From assembly GCA_027576995.1 (NCBI GenBank), contig JANBQC010000470.1, forward strand, positions 1 through 22,490: 22,490 nucleotides of DNA. The letters run 5' to 3'. Position numbers and translations under genes: made by a program. Positions 1-9,240 of the stretch are shown here, one piece after another (positions within the stretch are counted from its first letter, which is position 1; each line of letters starts with the position of its first letter). Source of the DNA: Dimargaris cristalligena (Eukaryota; Kickxellomycota; Dimargaritomycetes; Dimargaritales; Dimargaritaceae). The notes beneath the pieces were generated by a model that saw only the letters and a list, made by a program, of their open reading frames with translations, did not search any database and was not told the origin of the DNA.

Positions 1-560
1 GGGCCACTTGGCGGCCCTATATGTCTGTTAAAGCAATGTCACTGTGCTTAAGGATACTATCCGCAGCTTGGCTCCCGTGGAAGGTCAAATTGGCACTTAC
101 AATGAAAATTTAGATACGGATAATGACGAGCCGTCCGCCGACCCGGTCCGAGTGTTGGCCTTTAGGGAGACCACCCAATGTATCGCCGAACCGGAGGAAA
201 TGAGTTCTGAAGAGCTTCTGATTTGGGATAAGGCGAGAGCAGCGAACACCACTCCAACAAGGAATTCTTGGCAGACAGGGGGAGAACAGGGCACGACTGA
301 TGGGAATCTTTCATTCACTGGAGATTTGGCAACCCAAAATGCTGACGAATTGTAATATCAAGTCGGAAACATTGCCCCATTGGACGAGAATAACCCCTGG
401 GTCCTCCAGAAATACTACGAAAGTGGGTTTTTGGTTGCCCTTTATTTGGGGGCAATCGAATACGAAATTGACGGCTTCGAGCAATTTTCCATCAATTTTG
501 GGAACTCTTTCCAAACTAACCATATGTCGTGTATCTGGACCCTGGGATGTAGTAATGCCT
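1..560 (+). repeat. Left copy of inverted terminal repeat
   Basis: The first 50 bases are the exact reverse complement of the last 50 bases of the window. Homology continues inward with substitutions to about base 558. By hand alignment there are 20 differences in the first 290 bases, of which 17 are transitions. A more diverged stretch follows at 291-345 (18 differences in 55), then good similarity resumes. No gap is needed over the first 345 bases. The outermost 17 bases form an imperfect palindrome (GGGCC...GGCCC). The repeat carries the 5' part of a decayed gene reading inward. Two inverted members of a dispersed repeat family, or the ends of one large element, are both possible. Confidence 0.93.
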
Positions 561-1209
561 ATGGTACCTGTCCCAGACGTTTCAGAGAGCAGGTGCCCTT
601 ATTGACGACCCCGAATGCCTGTCCACGTGCCACCAACGTTCCACTTTCAATGGCTATGTTCACATGGCCCCCAAGGCGGCCGATGATCCGACGGAGATCC
701 AAATTATATACAATAGGAAAACCACTAATCCACGGCCACAGGTGAGTTACGGAGTTGCCTCACCTTTATCCAAAACAGGGAATGCCTTAAAGAACACCGA
801 CCACAAAATTTTCAGACAAATACTACCCAACAGTATCGAGCCGCTTTTGGGGAGTATTTTGGACACTATCGAAGGTATTGAGATGGTCGCTACTATTAAA
901 GACAGTTTGCCGGAACCCGATCCCGTGTCCCAGAACCCTGCGAATATGGATCATGTTCCCCTGATTATCAATAAGATTAAACCAAGGATTGAGAAGTTCT
1001 ACAAATTGGTCAGGCACTGTTCATCCCAGCGGCCCGAGACTGGTTAGAGTGATATTCCCGTGACTAAGGAAATCGAGGATGTACAACGTACCCTCAAGAA
1101 CATTAATGACGAATTGTGCCGATTTAAGGAAAAATATGTATTCAAAATTCTAGTTCAATTGGAGCTTGACAGTTTCGGTAGCAAGCTTGAACTCCATACT
1201 TACTATTAA
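44..1209 (+). pseudogene. Decayed copy of an unidentified repeat-borne gene
   Basis: I do not recognise the family. One reading frame runs from a GTG at 44 (no ATG; the true start may lie outside) to about 560, broken by a TAA at 353-355 where the right-hand copy has a GAA codon. From about 583 the protein-like frame is a different one; the switch could be a frameshift or an intron ending at the TTTCAG at 580-585. That second frame passes a TAG at 1045-1047 and continues to a TAA at 1207-1209. Conserved stretches shared with the right copy include EEMSSEELL and FRETTQ in the first half and NPWVL.KYY and EIDGFEQ (KIDGFEQ in the right copy) in the second. No signal peptide, membrane segment or known catalytic motif is visible. 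Disabling changes differ between the copies, so both decayed independently. Confidence 0.6.
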
Positions 1210-2925
1210 GTAGCCATTGGATTACATCCGTCTATTTTGGGGGACATGTCCCTGGCACCAATATTAATATATTTGAATTTTTTTATAATGTATAATGCCG
1301 TACCTTATCGTACTGTTAGCAGAAAATGGGTTTCTAACTTTTACTTGTTGAAGAATATGTTCCTACGTGTTCTTTATCCTATCCTATTTTCATCCAATTA
1401 TGTTAGTTTATTCTGCTATCATGAGATCATTCATGTTAGCCACTCATATTTCAACCTACAGAAAATTACAGTTCAATAAAACTAACCATCTAGAGGCACC
1501 TACCATCCTCTAGCTGCATTCTTCCCTTTCTTCCAGTTGTATTTCCTTTAAGTCCTTAGTATTCCAACATTACTGATATTGATCACTGTTGCAAATATTC
1601 TTTGAAAGCTCGTACACTTTAATAACCCTTAATAATAAACTATTTGGATTAGCACCCTGTACCGCTGCAAACTACCATATGGGAGTAGTTCAACCAGGCT
1701 GTATAACGAAAAATCCACTTGATAAGGCAAATACTACTGGTTGAAAATAAACATCCCACCGATTTTCCCATACGCATATCAGTTAAATTCTTATATAGCT
1801 AAGCTGAACTTCACCCATATGTTATAAAATATAATTATATAGGTAAAGTACTAGCTATGCCTAATCTAAACATTATAAGATGGCATTGAAGGAGGTTGGA
1901 ATACCAGAAATTCTAACCTGTTCGTTCGCCAGTGTGTTCTTGGGGTCTCGGTAGTTAGTTCTTTAGAAATTTAGGGCACTTTTGGACATAGGATGCTGGC
2001 AAAAATTTAGTGAAAAGGCTCATTTTATTGTGGACAACACTTAATAATGATGTTATGCAAATATAAACTATAAATACACGACGAGAAGCAGAGAGAAAGA
2101 AACCTCGCTGGTACTTAATCTGGGTGAAATTACACCCTAGTGTATAGAGGGTGCAGAATAGATGGCTGGCAAGATAATCTATGAAAAGTCGATTAGTGGC
2201 CCATAAAATTGGACTTATTACATAGGCACTTTGTTTCGCAGTTGGACTCGCCGCCTTCCAAATTAAAATCCACCAAACGCCACGTGTACTACTTGTAAGT
2301 CCGCACTATCCCCACTCTCAGCTGCTTCAAGTCCAAATTCCCCAAGCGCTGGTCACATTAGCCAGTGGCCTGCCGAAAGCCTTTCACTTAGTGGGTTGTA
2401 TTCTGCTGTCCGATTAATCGGTTGATGGTAGTTCCCACTGACGAGTGAGTAGACACCACTCATTGGTCAAGAACAGATAATACGTGCTACTCTAAACGGC
2501 TATTCTCATGCAGAGCGGGACTAATCTTCTGCCAATGCTCGCCTTGAAACCCACCACTGCGCTTATAGGATAGAGGGGGTGTAAGGAGCGTTACACTAGT
2601 GAGTGGCACTGGCAATTTAGCGCAGCTAATTCAACTTTACTTCCAGCGGTCTACCCTTTTCAGTAGATGCTAGCAATCTTCAGTCTCAGTGGCGGGCAGC
2701 TGGCACTCTCATCTACCCAGTACTTGACAGACATGGTTAGTTTTTCGCCGCATCTATAGCACCTATCATTAAAATCAATGGATATTGGTAAACGTACTGG
2801 TTTATTTGACTGCTTTATATAATTTTAAAGGAAACCGCCGAAAGTCCAATTATAATTGCGCAGAATCTCCTGCGTGGCATTAGTGACACAATTTTTATTA
2901 GTTGAATAGTATCAGAAATAGGCAT
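1210..2925. other. AT-rich gene-free stretch
   Basis: I find no supportable coding region, tRNA or rRNA here. One 80-residue open frame at 1237-1479 is AT-driven (rich in Phe, Tyr and Leu) with no recognisable motif. The sequence has many short A/T runs, and 2240-2760 is less AT-rich, without coding signal on either strand. It could be the remains of old repeats. Confidence 0.6.
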
Positions 2926-2930
2926 TTATT
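2925..2930 (-). terminator. Poly(A) signal overlapping the stop codon
   Basis: On the minus strand the bases read AATAAA, and the central TAA (2926-2928) is the stop codon of the secreted protein gene. This gives a canonical poly(A) hexamer with no 3' UTR before it. It may be the working signal or only chance. Confidence 0.5.
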
Positions 2931-4035
2931 GCATCATTTGAAGTTGCGAAATATATTCGGGATACGCCAAGCGCCAGCTCTTGGCTGATCTAGCAATATG
3001 ACCATTGATGATTTGCTTAATGGTCTTGTGGTCCAGGGTAAGGGGTATTTTGGAAAACCGAATAAACGGTGACCCTGTGGAGTTTAACTGGATCAAATCA
3101 TCGCAGCGAAACCCCTGGGGATCGGTAAGAAAGTAGGGGCGGAAGTCGCCCAAATGGGCATCCCAATCAGTGGCATACAAATAGTAGGGCATGGGATTAT
3201 ACTTCACCGAGTGAATAAGCTTGGACACCTTGGTGGCGAAGGGCTGGCTGTAATACGCGTGGTCGCCGGGGGAAGGGGCCATTTTGGTTTTAAGGTAGCT
3301 GAAGAAATCGTGAATCTGCGACCGGGCTTGCGCGTAGAACGCCTTGACTGGCCCATTCTCTGACGGGCGTTGGTCGGAAGGAGCCGTGTAATGAAATATC
3401 TGACTGGATAATGCTTTACATTGTTTGATGGTTTGCTTCAGTGAATATGAGGAATTAGGTTTTACATGGGCTCTTTTGAGTTTGGGGTTGGGAGTGGGAT
3501 CAGGGTGTGATTCGATACGAGCGCGCTTGTTTAGCAGGTAGTCTTCCAGTAAGGATTTAGGGGGAGTGTGGGGTGAATCATCGCCGTTATCGGTGGGGTC
3601 CGAGTGGGGAATATTGATACTGTTGCTCCTATAGATGGGATAGCTAGCCTCGGTACCATGGCTAGAACTAGTGGGGCTCTCGGGAAGCCAAGAGGGGGAT
3701 ACACCGGCCGGGTAGTGTGGTATGGCCATGGAGCGGCTTGAATCGGGGGAATATGGCAAGGCACCAGCGTCTGAGGGGTGTACTAAGTCAGCAGCACCCC
3801 CAGGAATGGTGCCCAGAGCCTCATAAGAGCTGGGTAGTTGGGGATTAACCTCCTCAAGCCCATCGAAGAGGGATTTTAGTACATCTTCCCAAGATACAAC
3901 AGGTGGGTAAGAGGGGTTGCTGGAGGGGAGATAAATTGCGTCGTAGCTCACACCGGTGCCGATTCCCGGACCCAAACTAGCAGAGACGGGAGCCGATAAA
4001 CCCGCAAGGAGTCCCAGTAATGCTAACCTGGCCAT
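2926..4035 (-). CDS. Secreted hypothetical protein, 369 aa
   Basis: I do not recognise the family. Residues 1-19 form a clear signal peptide: Arg at position 3, a Leu/Ala/Gly core and a cleavage site after PVSA. Residues 20-195 are low-complexity, rich in Pro, Ser, Tyr and Asp, without cysteine. Residues about 196-369 look folded, with aromatic-rich stretches such as PYYLYATDWDAHLGDF and two Cys in all. There are two N-glycosylation sequons, NSS and NST. No transmembrane segment or GPI signal is seen at the C-terminus (LQMMQ). It is a single exon starting at the first ATG, with a TATA-like element about 75-85 bases upstream and AATAAA across the stop. A secreted or wall-associated protein, or an effector, is inference from the signal peptide only. 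Confidence 0.8.
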   Translation of the reverse strand: MARLALLGLLAGLSAPVSASLGPGIGTGVSYDAIYLPSSNPSYPPVVSWEDVLKSLFDGLEEVNPQLPSSYEALGTIPGGAADLVHPSDAGALPYSPDSSRSMAIPHYPAGVSPSWLPESPTSSSHGTEASYPIYRSNSINIPHSDPTDNGDDSPHTPPKSLLEDYLLNKRARIESHPDPTPNPKLKRAHVKPNSSYSLKQTIKQCKALSSQIFHYTAPSDQRPSENGPVKAFYAQARSQIHDFFSYLKTKMAPSPGDHAYYSQPFATKVSKLIHSVKYNPMPYYLYATDWDAHLGDFRPYFLTDPQGFRCDDLIQLNSTGSPFIRFSKIPLTLDHKTIKQIINGHIARSAKSWRLAYPEYISQLQMMQ

Positions 4036-4107
4036 GGTTCAGATAGTCTAGAAAAAAATAGGGTATTAAAGGTGAGGAGTGGCCAGCTAGACCACCGGAT
4101 AGACTGT

Positions 4108-4121
4108 ATTTTATATATAAA
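4108..4121 (-). promoter_or_regulatory. TATA-like element of the secreted protein gene
   Basis: The minus strand reads TTTATATATAAAAT here, about 75-85 bases upstream of the ATG at 4035, a normal spacing for a fungal TATA box with a short 5' UTR. Confidence 0.45.
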
Positions 4122-4410
4122 TGGGTGTACTGGTATATCCTAGGCGGATTAAGGGTGAAATGGCTGCTGCGACTTGACAACACCACCATATTGAAATCTA
4201 GGGGAGGAGGTACAGACACCGGAGAGGGGAAATGAACCATTCCAACTTCCAGGTAGTCCCAAAATGACCTGCACTCCTTTTTGGGCATTCATTAATTTTC
4301 CCACTTCATGTGACTGTTATAAGTAATGGTTTGTACCACCTACTTTATACCATCCTCGTTGCCTCCTTCACCTGCTGTCCAGTCAAATACTTATGGTATT
4401 GGATGTCAAG

Positions 4411-4783
4411 TCAATCTATAGCTATTATTGGTGGGTGCTGAATGTTCAGTCTGAAAAGTGGCTTTGACTCGATGGTAGCACAGTGTTTTACACAACGCCT
4501 TCTTAGGTACTCTTCGCCTTCCCCCCAGCCGATTTTACCTTGCTGTTGAGGATCACAAATGGCCATAGCACAAGCCTCTGGCATTTCCCCTTCCACACTC
4601 TGGAGTCCACTGGCCCTCGCTTCCGCCGCTGAAAATTTCGACAATGCTTAGGTCTAATTGAGCCATAACGGGAAGGTTTAGAGTTATATATTTGCCCCGG
4701 AACTTTAATGGACGCCAATTTGTCTTGGCGCATTTACCATCTTGACACTGGTTAAAAATGTTTTGGGGAAGGTATATAGTCAT
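4411..4783 (-). CDS. Possible small two-exon gene, unidentified
   Basis: This is a weak candidate. An ATG at 4783 lies just downstream of a TATATATA run at about 4791-4800. An exon 4783-4738 can be joined to 4628-4411 by a 109-base GT-AG intron (donor GTAAAT, acceptor TTTTCAG, branch-like CTAAG about 20 bases before it). The product would be about 88 residues, Cys-containing (pattern C-x4-C, later C-x3-C), with no signal peptide and no match I know. Without splicing, a 76-residue frame 4783-4553 is also open. No AATAAA was seen just downstream. The region 4036-4410 on its left shows no gene. Confidence 0.22.
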
Positions 4784-4822
4784 TTTAAAGTGTATATATA
4801 TTAGAGCTCCTCAAAAATAGTG

Positions 4823-4828
4823 TTTATT
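4823..4828 (-). terminator. Poly(A) signal of the UFE1-like gene
   Basis: AATAAA on the minus strand, about 90 bases beyond the TAG stop codon at 4919-4921. Confidence 0.55.
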
Positions 4829-4918
4829 GGATAACGGCAGAGGTGGGGAGTGTGGCTGAGTTGAACCAAAAAAAAGGGGGGGTAGTGCATGTATAACCTA
4901 TGCTCTTATGGACCCTTC

Positions 4919-6439
4919 CTAATCAAACCAGTCGAGGAAGAGTAACACTAAACTGGCCGCAATTAAGAACATTAGTATCCATTTTCGGGTATCGGCATTT
5001 CGCTGCCGGGCCTGTAATAACTGCTCGTTACCCTCTTGGACCCGTTCGGAAGTAGCCACTGCCTCCGAATGCAGCCGTTCGGTCTCCTCGGTCTGGATGG
5101 CGAGATGACTCGTCAAGGTCGATTGGAGGGCCGAGATTTCCAAAAGGGCCTGTTCCGCGGTCCGGACTTGGGTCAGGGTGTCTTCAAACTCATCGAGGAG
5201 GGCCTGGTTCTCGGCCTGCAGTTCCATTTGCTGGCCCGTAAGAGCCGCGTCAGTGGCCTCGGAGTCGGGGTTGGTGTGCTGGTCGTCGGTATCCAGGAAG
5301 GACGATGAATGGCCCCAGTAGTCGTCAATGACGTCGTGAGGCTGGGGCGTAGAAGGGGTGGAGGCCACGCTAGACTTCGGTTTAGTTTCGGAGCGTGCTG
5401 TATCATTCCGCTGGGTAAACGGGGTTCGCTGGCGCAGAATCGAAGGGGGTGAGGAGGGAGTAATGGATTTTAAAGAAGCAGGTATGGAATTGGGGGTACT
5501 GGCCCCTAGGCGACCAGGAATACTTTCAGCATGGGATGGATGGGGAGAGTCGGCCTGTTTCTTGGCCCAGTACGTGCGCCGGGGCTGCAGGCTCTGCTGC
5601 CTTTCCAGGGCCCGGTTCAGGCGGGTTTCCTGCTGTTCGCGCTGATACATTGACACGTCCATGAGACGTTTGTTGAGTAACCACAGCACAGCCCCGTGAT
5701 GGGCAGCGAGGGTTTCCTGTTTCAGCATATTGTATTGGGAGCCCAGGGAGAGGGTGAAAAGTCCTAGGAATGATTTGGTGGAGTGCTGGGCCGGGTCTTC
5801 CGGTGGGTTTTTGGCGTAGTGTTCTAACCGCTTGATTCGTTCCAGGCACTGGCGGATAATAAACTTGGACTGCTGGTCCATATCATCCCGCTGAGCATCG
5901 GTCAGTGCCGAATGTTTCAATTGATGCAGCAGCTGGGTAATGTCCTCGGCCCGTAGCTCTCCCCCAGCTGACTGACCATCAGCTGCCGTGGTTGATCCCG
6001 CCGGTTGCTCGTCTATGCTACCTCCGGTGGTCGTTGACGAGAGACCCGGGAGTGGTGCATGGGGATGGCCAGTCTGGGTTAAACGATTCAAGGAAGTGAC
6101 CAGGGCATGGTTTTGGCCAGAGCTGGTCAGGCGACTGGCTAAGCCATCTGGACCACGTAGTCTTTTACCGCCGATATTGAGGTAGGCCGCCCGAGTGGCC
6201 CGTAGGAAACAGTACAGCGAGTCAATGTGGCGTAGGAGTCGGTAAGCCTCGGCCATGAACGGGTCCTTGCCCTGCAGAATGGCCGCCTGGGCCTGCTGGA
6301 CACGGTCGGCCCAGGTCCGATGGTCCAATTGGGCGGCTGTGTTCGACCGAGACTTGGCCGGGGGCGGCAACTCAGGGCCAACGGCGGCTGGGGGGCGTGC
6401 TTGAAGGAGGTCGACAAACTCATCTGTGATGTCTGACAT
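4919..6439 (-). CDS. UFE1: ER Qa-SNARE, syntaxin-18/Ufe1 family
   Basis: Ufe1/syntaxin-18 is the Qa-SNARE of the ER, used in Golgi-to-ER vesicle fusion together with Sec20, Use1 and Sec22. The chosen start (506 aa) begins MSDITDEF, matching the family's short N-terminal D-x-T-x-x-F motif. Residues about 63-87 (AEAYRLLRHIDSLYCFL) fit the syntaxin-18 N domain. Residues about 90-400 are a long, variable linker rich in Gln, Ser, Thr and Pro. The SNARE motif lies at about 410-480, with EISALQ and central-layer Gln449. It ends in a tail anchor, WILMFLIAASLVLLFLDWF (487-505), which closely matches the animal syntaxin-18 tail (LLFLDWYD). Known Ufe1/STX18 proteins are about 340 aa, so this one is enlarged by its linker. 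An in-frame upstream ATG at 6628 would add 63 residues. It is single-exon and divergent from HIS2. Confidence 0.88.
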   Translation of the reverse strand: MSDITDEFVDLLQARPPAAVGPELPPPAKSRSNTAAQLDHRTWADRVQQAQAAILQGKDPFMAEAYRLLRHIDSLYCFLRATRAAYLNIGGKRLRGPDGLASRLTSSGQNHALVTSLNRLTQTGHPHAPLPGLSSTTTGGSIDEQPAGSTTAADGQSAGGELRAEDITQLLHQLKHSALTDAQRDDMDQQSKFIIRQCLERIKRLEHYAKNPPEDPAQHSTKSFLGLFTLSLGSQYNMLKQETLAAHHGAVLWLLNKRLMDVSMYQREQQETRLNRALERQQSLQPRRTYWAKKQADSPHPSHAESIPGRLGASTPNSIPASLKSITPSSPPSILRQRTPFTQRNDTARSETKPKSSVASTPSTPQPHDVIDDYWGHSSSFLDTDDQHTNPDSEATDAALTGQQMELQAENQALLDEFEDTLTQVRTAEQALLEISALQSTLTSHLAIQTEETERLHSEAVATSERVQEGNEQLLQARQRNADTRKWILMFLIAASLVLLFLDWFD

Positions 6440-6539
6440 GATAACGTTTTGTCGGAGGGAGTGGGGTTGATATTCGGGAAGTATAGGAATAGGGCCAAGT
6501 GATGAAGGTGTAAGAATGTATAGAATGGGGCGAATGATG

Positions 6540-6546
6540 TGAGTCA
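6540..6546. promoter_or_regulatory. Gcn4/Cpc1-type site TGAGTCA
   Basis: A perfect palindromic bZIP site of the TGASTCA class, bound in fungi by Gcn4/Cpc1, the activator of amino-acid biosynthesis genes. It lies 101 bases upstream of the UFE1 ATG and about 420 upstream of the HIS2 ATG. Its relevance to HIS2 is inference. Confidence 0.4.
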
Positions 6547-6823
6547 GGGACTCCATGAGAGACGGACAAGTTTCGGGCACCGCCAATCCCCTTGATGGCC
6601 CCTCCTTTGGAAATGCACTGCTTCCCACTTGGCATTATATCAGCAGGGCTTTTCTTCCTTACTAACGAACAATATATATGGGATGACGGGGGTGGGATTT
6701 TTATTCCCATTTATTTAGCCTCGTCCTCCAACGAGTGGGAGGTTTTAAATCGAAGCATGGACTGAATTTGTGCTGTGTATCACCGCAAATTGTTCAAAAG
6801 GTAATAGAACATACGCTTCTCTG

Positions 6824-6830
6824 TGACTCT
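6824..6830 (+). promoter_or_regulatory. Near-consensus Gcn4 site TGACTCT
   Basis: One mismatch from TGACTCA, 138 bases upstream of the HIS2 ATG, at a typical position for general amino-acid control of a histidine gene. Confidence 0.35.
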
Positions 6831-6967
6831 CCCTTGGTGTATCACTTAAAATTAACCAGGGTAACCTACCCATAGCCGCGTAGGAATAGGCTGTAACCCA
6901 TGCCAACTAACTTTGGCCATTGCTACCTCGTTTTCTAGCCCCTTTCCGTACTGTCGTAGATACCCGT

Positions 6968-8486
6968 ATGCCTGTCACTCTCCATTCACATTCCGGTCAG
7001 TTTTGCAGCCACGCCCATGGCACGCTCGAAGAAGTGGTACAAGTAGCCCAGAATAAGGGCTTTCGGGTTTTAGGCCTCTCTGAACATGTCCCTCGCTTTC
7101 GGGAAGCGGATCTCTATCCCGAGGAAGTAAGTCGAATAGTATTCGGGGGGACTAGGTACTGCTCCCCCCTCCCACACTTTCCCCAGCCAGGCTGGAGAGT
7201 CTCGCCTAACTAGAAAGACTATCAAGGGGGTTTCCGGTTAATTTTCCCGATATTTAATTATACAAGCCAAACGACATGCGCATATTGCTTATTCCCCCGC
7301 TCTGCATCATTATCCTGGATATATATATATATATATATATATAATATGCATATACCCAAACCCGCTGTAGAGCCATTTGACTACTAACGACCTTGGTCGG
7401 ATATTCGAGGATTATGTACAAACAGCCCGCCAACTCCAGCAACGCTACCAATCTCCTGAATTTCGGATTCTCGTTGGTGCAGAGACCGAGTACATCAATT
7501 CCGAATCCCTCGTCCAGGCCCAGGCCCTCCGCGAACGCCACCACCTGGACTATTTGGTTGGATCCGTGCATCACGTACTTGAAATCCCGATTGATTTCGA
7601 TGCAGCCGGGTACCAACGGGCCCTTGCCGCCTGTGGTGGCTCACTCGAATCGCTATTTGGGATCTATTTCGACGCTCAGTACCAAATGCTGACCGCTCTT
7701 CAACCTGAAGTAGTTGCGCACTTCGATCTGTGCCGCCTGTTCGCCCCGCGGGATAATCTGCTCACGACTAGCCTCACCCCCGCCTTATGGGACAAGGTTC
7801 AGCGGAATATCGACTACATCGTTTCGTACGGAGGTCTCTTTGAGGTGAATAGCCGGGCCTTCAAGAAGGGTCTACCTGACGCTTATCCCCAGCGGGATAT
7901 TTTGGAGGTAAGCTTTTGCTGCTATTGAGGGTGTGTTGTTTTTGGCATAGCAAGAGTAGCGTGGGGGAGGTTGTTGTTGGTAGTGGTGTCTTGGGGTGAT
8001 TTTCTCTGTAACCCTATTTTAAATCCTAGGATTACACCAAAATACACTCAAAAAGACATACCTCACACATCTCAGCAAGTATCTCTTACACGTATAGTTG
8101 ATATCCCACCTACCGCCTCTTTATCCTAACCACGCTGGTACTACTCATTCATATTCTGTATCCCCTTTCTGCCCGGATGTCACTTATTCTGATTTGGCTT
8201 CATGCTGGCCCTTCAACACCATTATCGATGTTTAATTAAGGCCATTATATCCAAGGGGGGTCGATTCACGTTGGCTGACGATGGCCACGGACCCAACGAT
8301 GTTGGGCTTTACTACCGTCAGCTTAGAGAATACCTAATCACCTGGGGGATAAATACAATCTACTGGCCCGTGGAGCCAGACAACAAACACTTGTCATCAG
8401 ACTTACCGAAAAAAGTGGATAGTATGGATCACGTCTGCGATCATGAGTTTTGGGCTGCTTTTGATATAGAGACTGCAAGCAACTAA
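6968..8486 (+). CDS. HIS2: Histidinol-phosphatase (PHP family), three exons
   Basis: It hydrolyses L-histidinol phosphate to histidinol, the penultimate conversion of histidine biosynthesis, in the cytosol. Exons 6968-7126, 7371-7907 and 8241-8486 join in phase 0 to give 313 aa, close to yeast His2 (335 aa). Introns are 244 and 333 bases, with donors GTAAGT and GTAAGC and acceptors CTGTAG and ATTAAG. PHP metal-site motifs are in order: HSHSG with His6/His8, SEH at 38-40, GAETEYI at 89-95, GSVHH at 117-121, FEVN at 210-213 and DDGHG at 245-249. The family signature LYPEE ends exon 1. The ATG at 6968 puts the first His motif at the N-terminus, as in homologues. The promoter region has Gcn4-type motifs. 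Exon 3 joins well to the conserved GGRFTLADD segment. Function is assigned by family; exon borders are predicted by eye. Confidence 0.92.
7319..7343. repeat. (AT)n microsatellite in HIS2 intron 1
   Basis: An uninterrupted alternating AT run of 25 bases about 30 bases before the intron acceptor. It should be length-variable between strains and has no visible coding effect. Confidence 0.9.
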
Positions 8487-8568
8487 ATCCGGTAGCTACG
8501 CCGGGAATATTTATCCATCCCGTCTTCTCCTTTGCGGTTCTACAGAATTCACCATGCCACCCATTACT

Positions 8569-8574
8569 AATAAA
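8569..8574 (+). terminator. Poly(A) signal of HIS2
   Basis: AATAAA 83 bases downstream of the HIS2 TAA stop. Confidence 0.55.
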
Positions 8575-8673
8575 GATGCCACGTAAGCATTCCTGAAAGC
8601 TATACGATTATTATTTATGGAATAGTTGTTAAATAGTTGCCTTTTAACAGTACAGTGGTCTGTTGATGGCGAT

Positions 8674-8916
8674 TCATATTGCAACATTCCGGGCGGTCCT
8701 GCAACAACCCTTGGTATTACTCTCTGGCACTTCTAATGTGGCAATCGTATCGAAATATAGGTTTAGGATAGGCAATTTCCCTTTATGAAAATAGTACACA
8801 GCTAAAGCTAACATGCTTAAGCCCAGGCCCAACTTTACTACGGCTATATTTTTATGCCAACGGGGCTGCAAGAATCATTGGTCCCAGCCAATTACCTTCT
8901 TAAAGGCCGACCACAT
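8674..8916 (-). CDS. Possible small membrane protein, unidentified
   Basis: A weak candidate. A minus-strand frame from about 8870 to 8674 encodes a basic start (PRWHKN), a hydrophobic helix VVKLGLGLSMLALAVYYF and a short tail ending NVAI. That layout resembles small mitochondrial inner-membrane proteins, but I recognise no family. The frame lacks its own ATG and a TGA precedes it. An ATG at 8916 with MWSAFKK would join only through a 30-base GT-AG gap, shorter than a normal fungal intron. It could instead be a decayed gene or chance. Confidence 0.25.
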
Positions 8917-9240
8917 GCCAGACTGGTGGGTATTAGTCTATCTATATACACTACCGCCAACATGGCCAAATTCTCCCGCGATTCTAATGCCCATTGTTTG
9001 ACTTGATTCTAGGGCAAGGTGTCTTTGCCCGTCCACCCTGTTGGAAAGAGAGGGATATGGGTTATGATATACATAATATGTATGGGGGGTGCTAATTCGA
9101 TCCCCGCTGCTGAGGCCGGGTGTCACGTGGATCCAAGCGGTTTGTTTACCCAGTTGTGTTTATTGTTATTGTCACCCCCGGCTAATTAACGCGGCGGTGT
9201 TTCTCTCTGACTCTGACCCTGACCCTGCCCCTGCCCACAG

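Larger units (their letters stand above)
6440..6967. promoter_or_regulatory. Divergent promoter region UFE1 / HIS2
   Basis: Non-coding by my reading, apart from a possible in-frame N-terminal extension of the SNARE gene up to 6628. It contains a TATATAT run near 6671-6678, which on the minus strand would place a transcript start just ahead of the ATG at 6628. It also holds two Gcn4-type motifs, listed separately. Confidence 0.55.

Noticed and set aside
742..815. Apparent GTGAGT...TTTCAG intron in the left pseudogene
   Set aside because: Splicing it leads to a stop within 22 codons, whereas the unspliced frame stays protein-like, so I could not support it as an intron.
1237..1479. 80-residue open frame in AT-rich DNA
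   Set aside because: Composition-driven Phe/Tyr/Leu-rich frame without motif, start context or neighbour support.
8552..8750. Short plus-strand gene starting MPPITNKDAT with an intron
   Set aside because: The stretch overlaps the HIS2 3' UTR and its AATAAA; the splice options give a short peptide without any recognisable feature.
9075..9110. Possible tRNA T-arm (AATTCGATCCCC)
   Set aside because: The stem-loop has the wrong loop size and no acceptor or anticodon arms fit around it.
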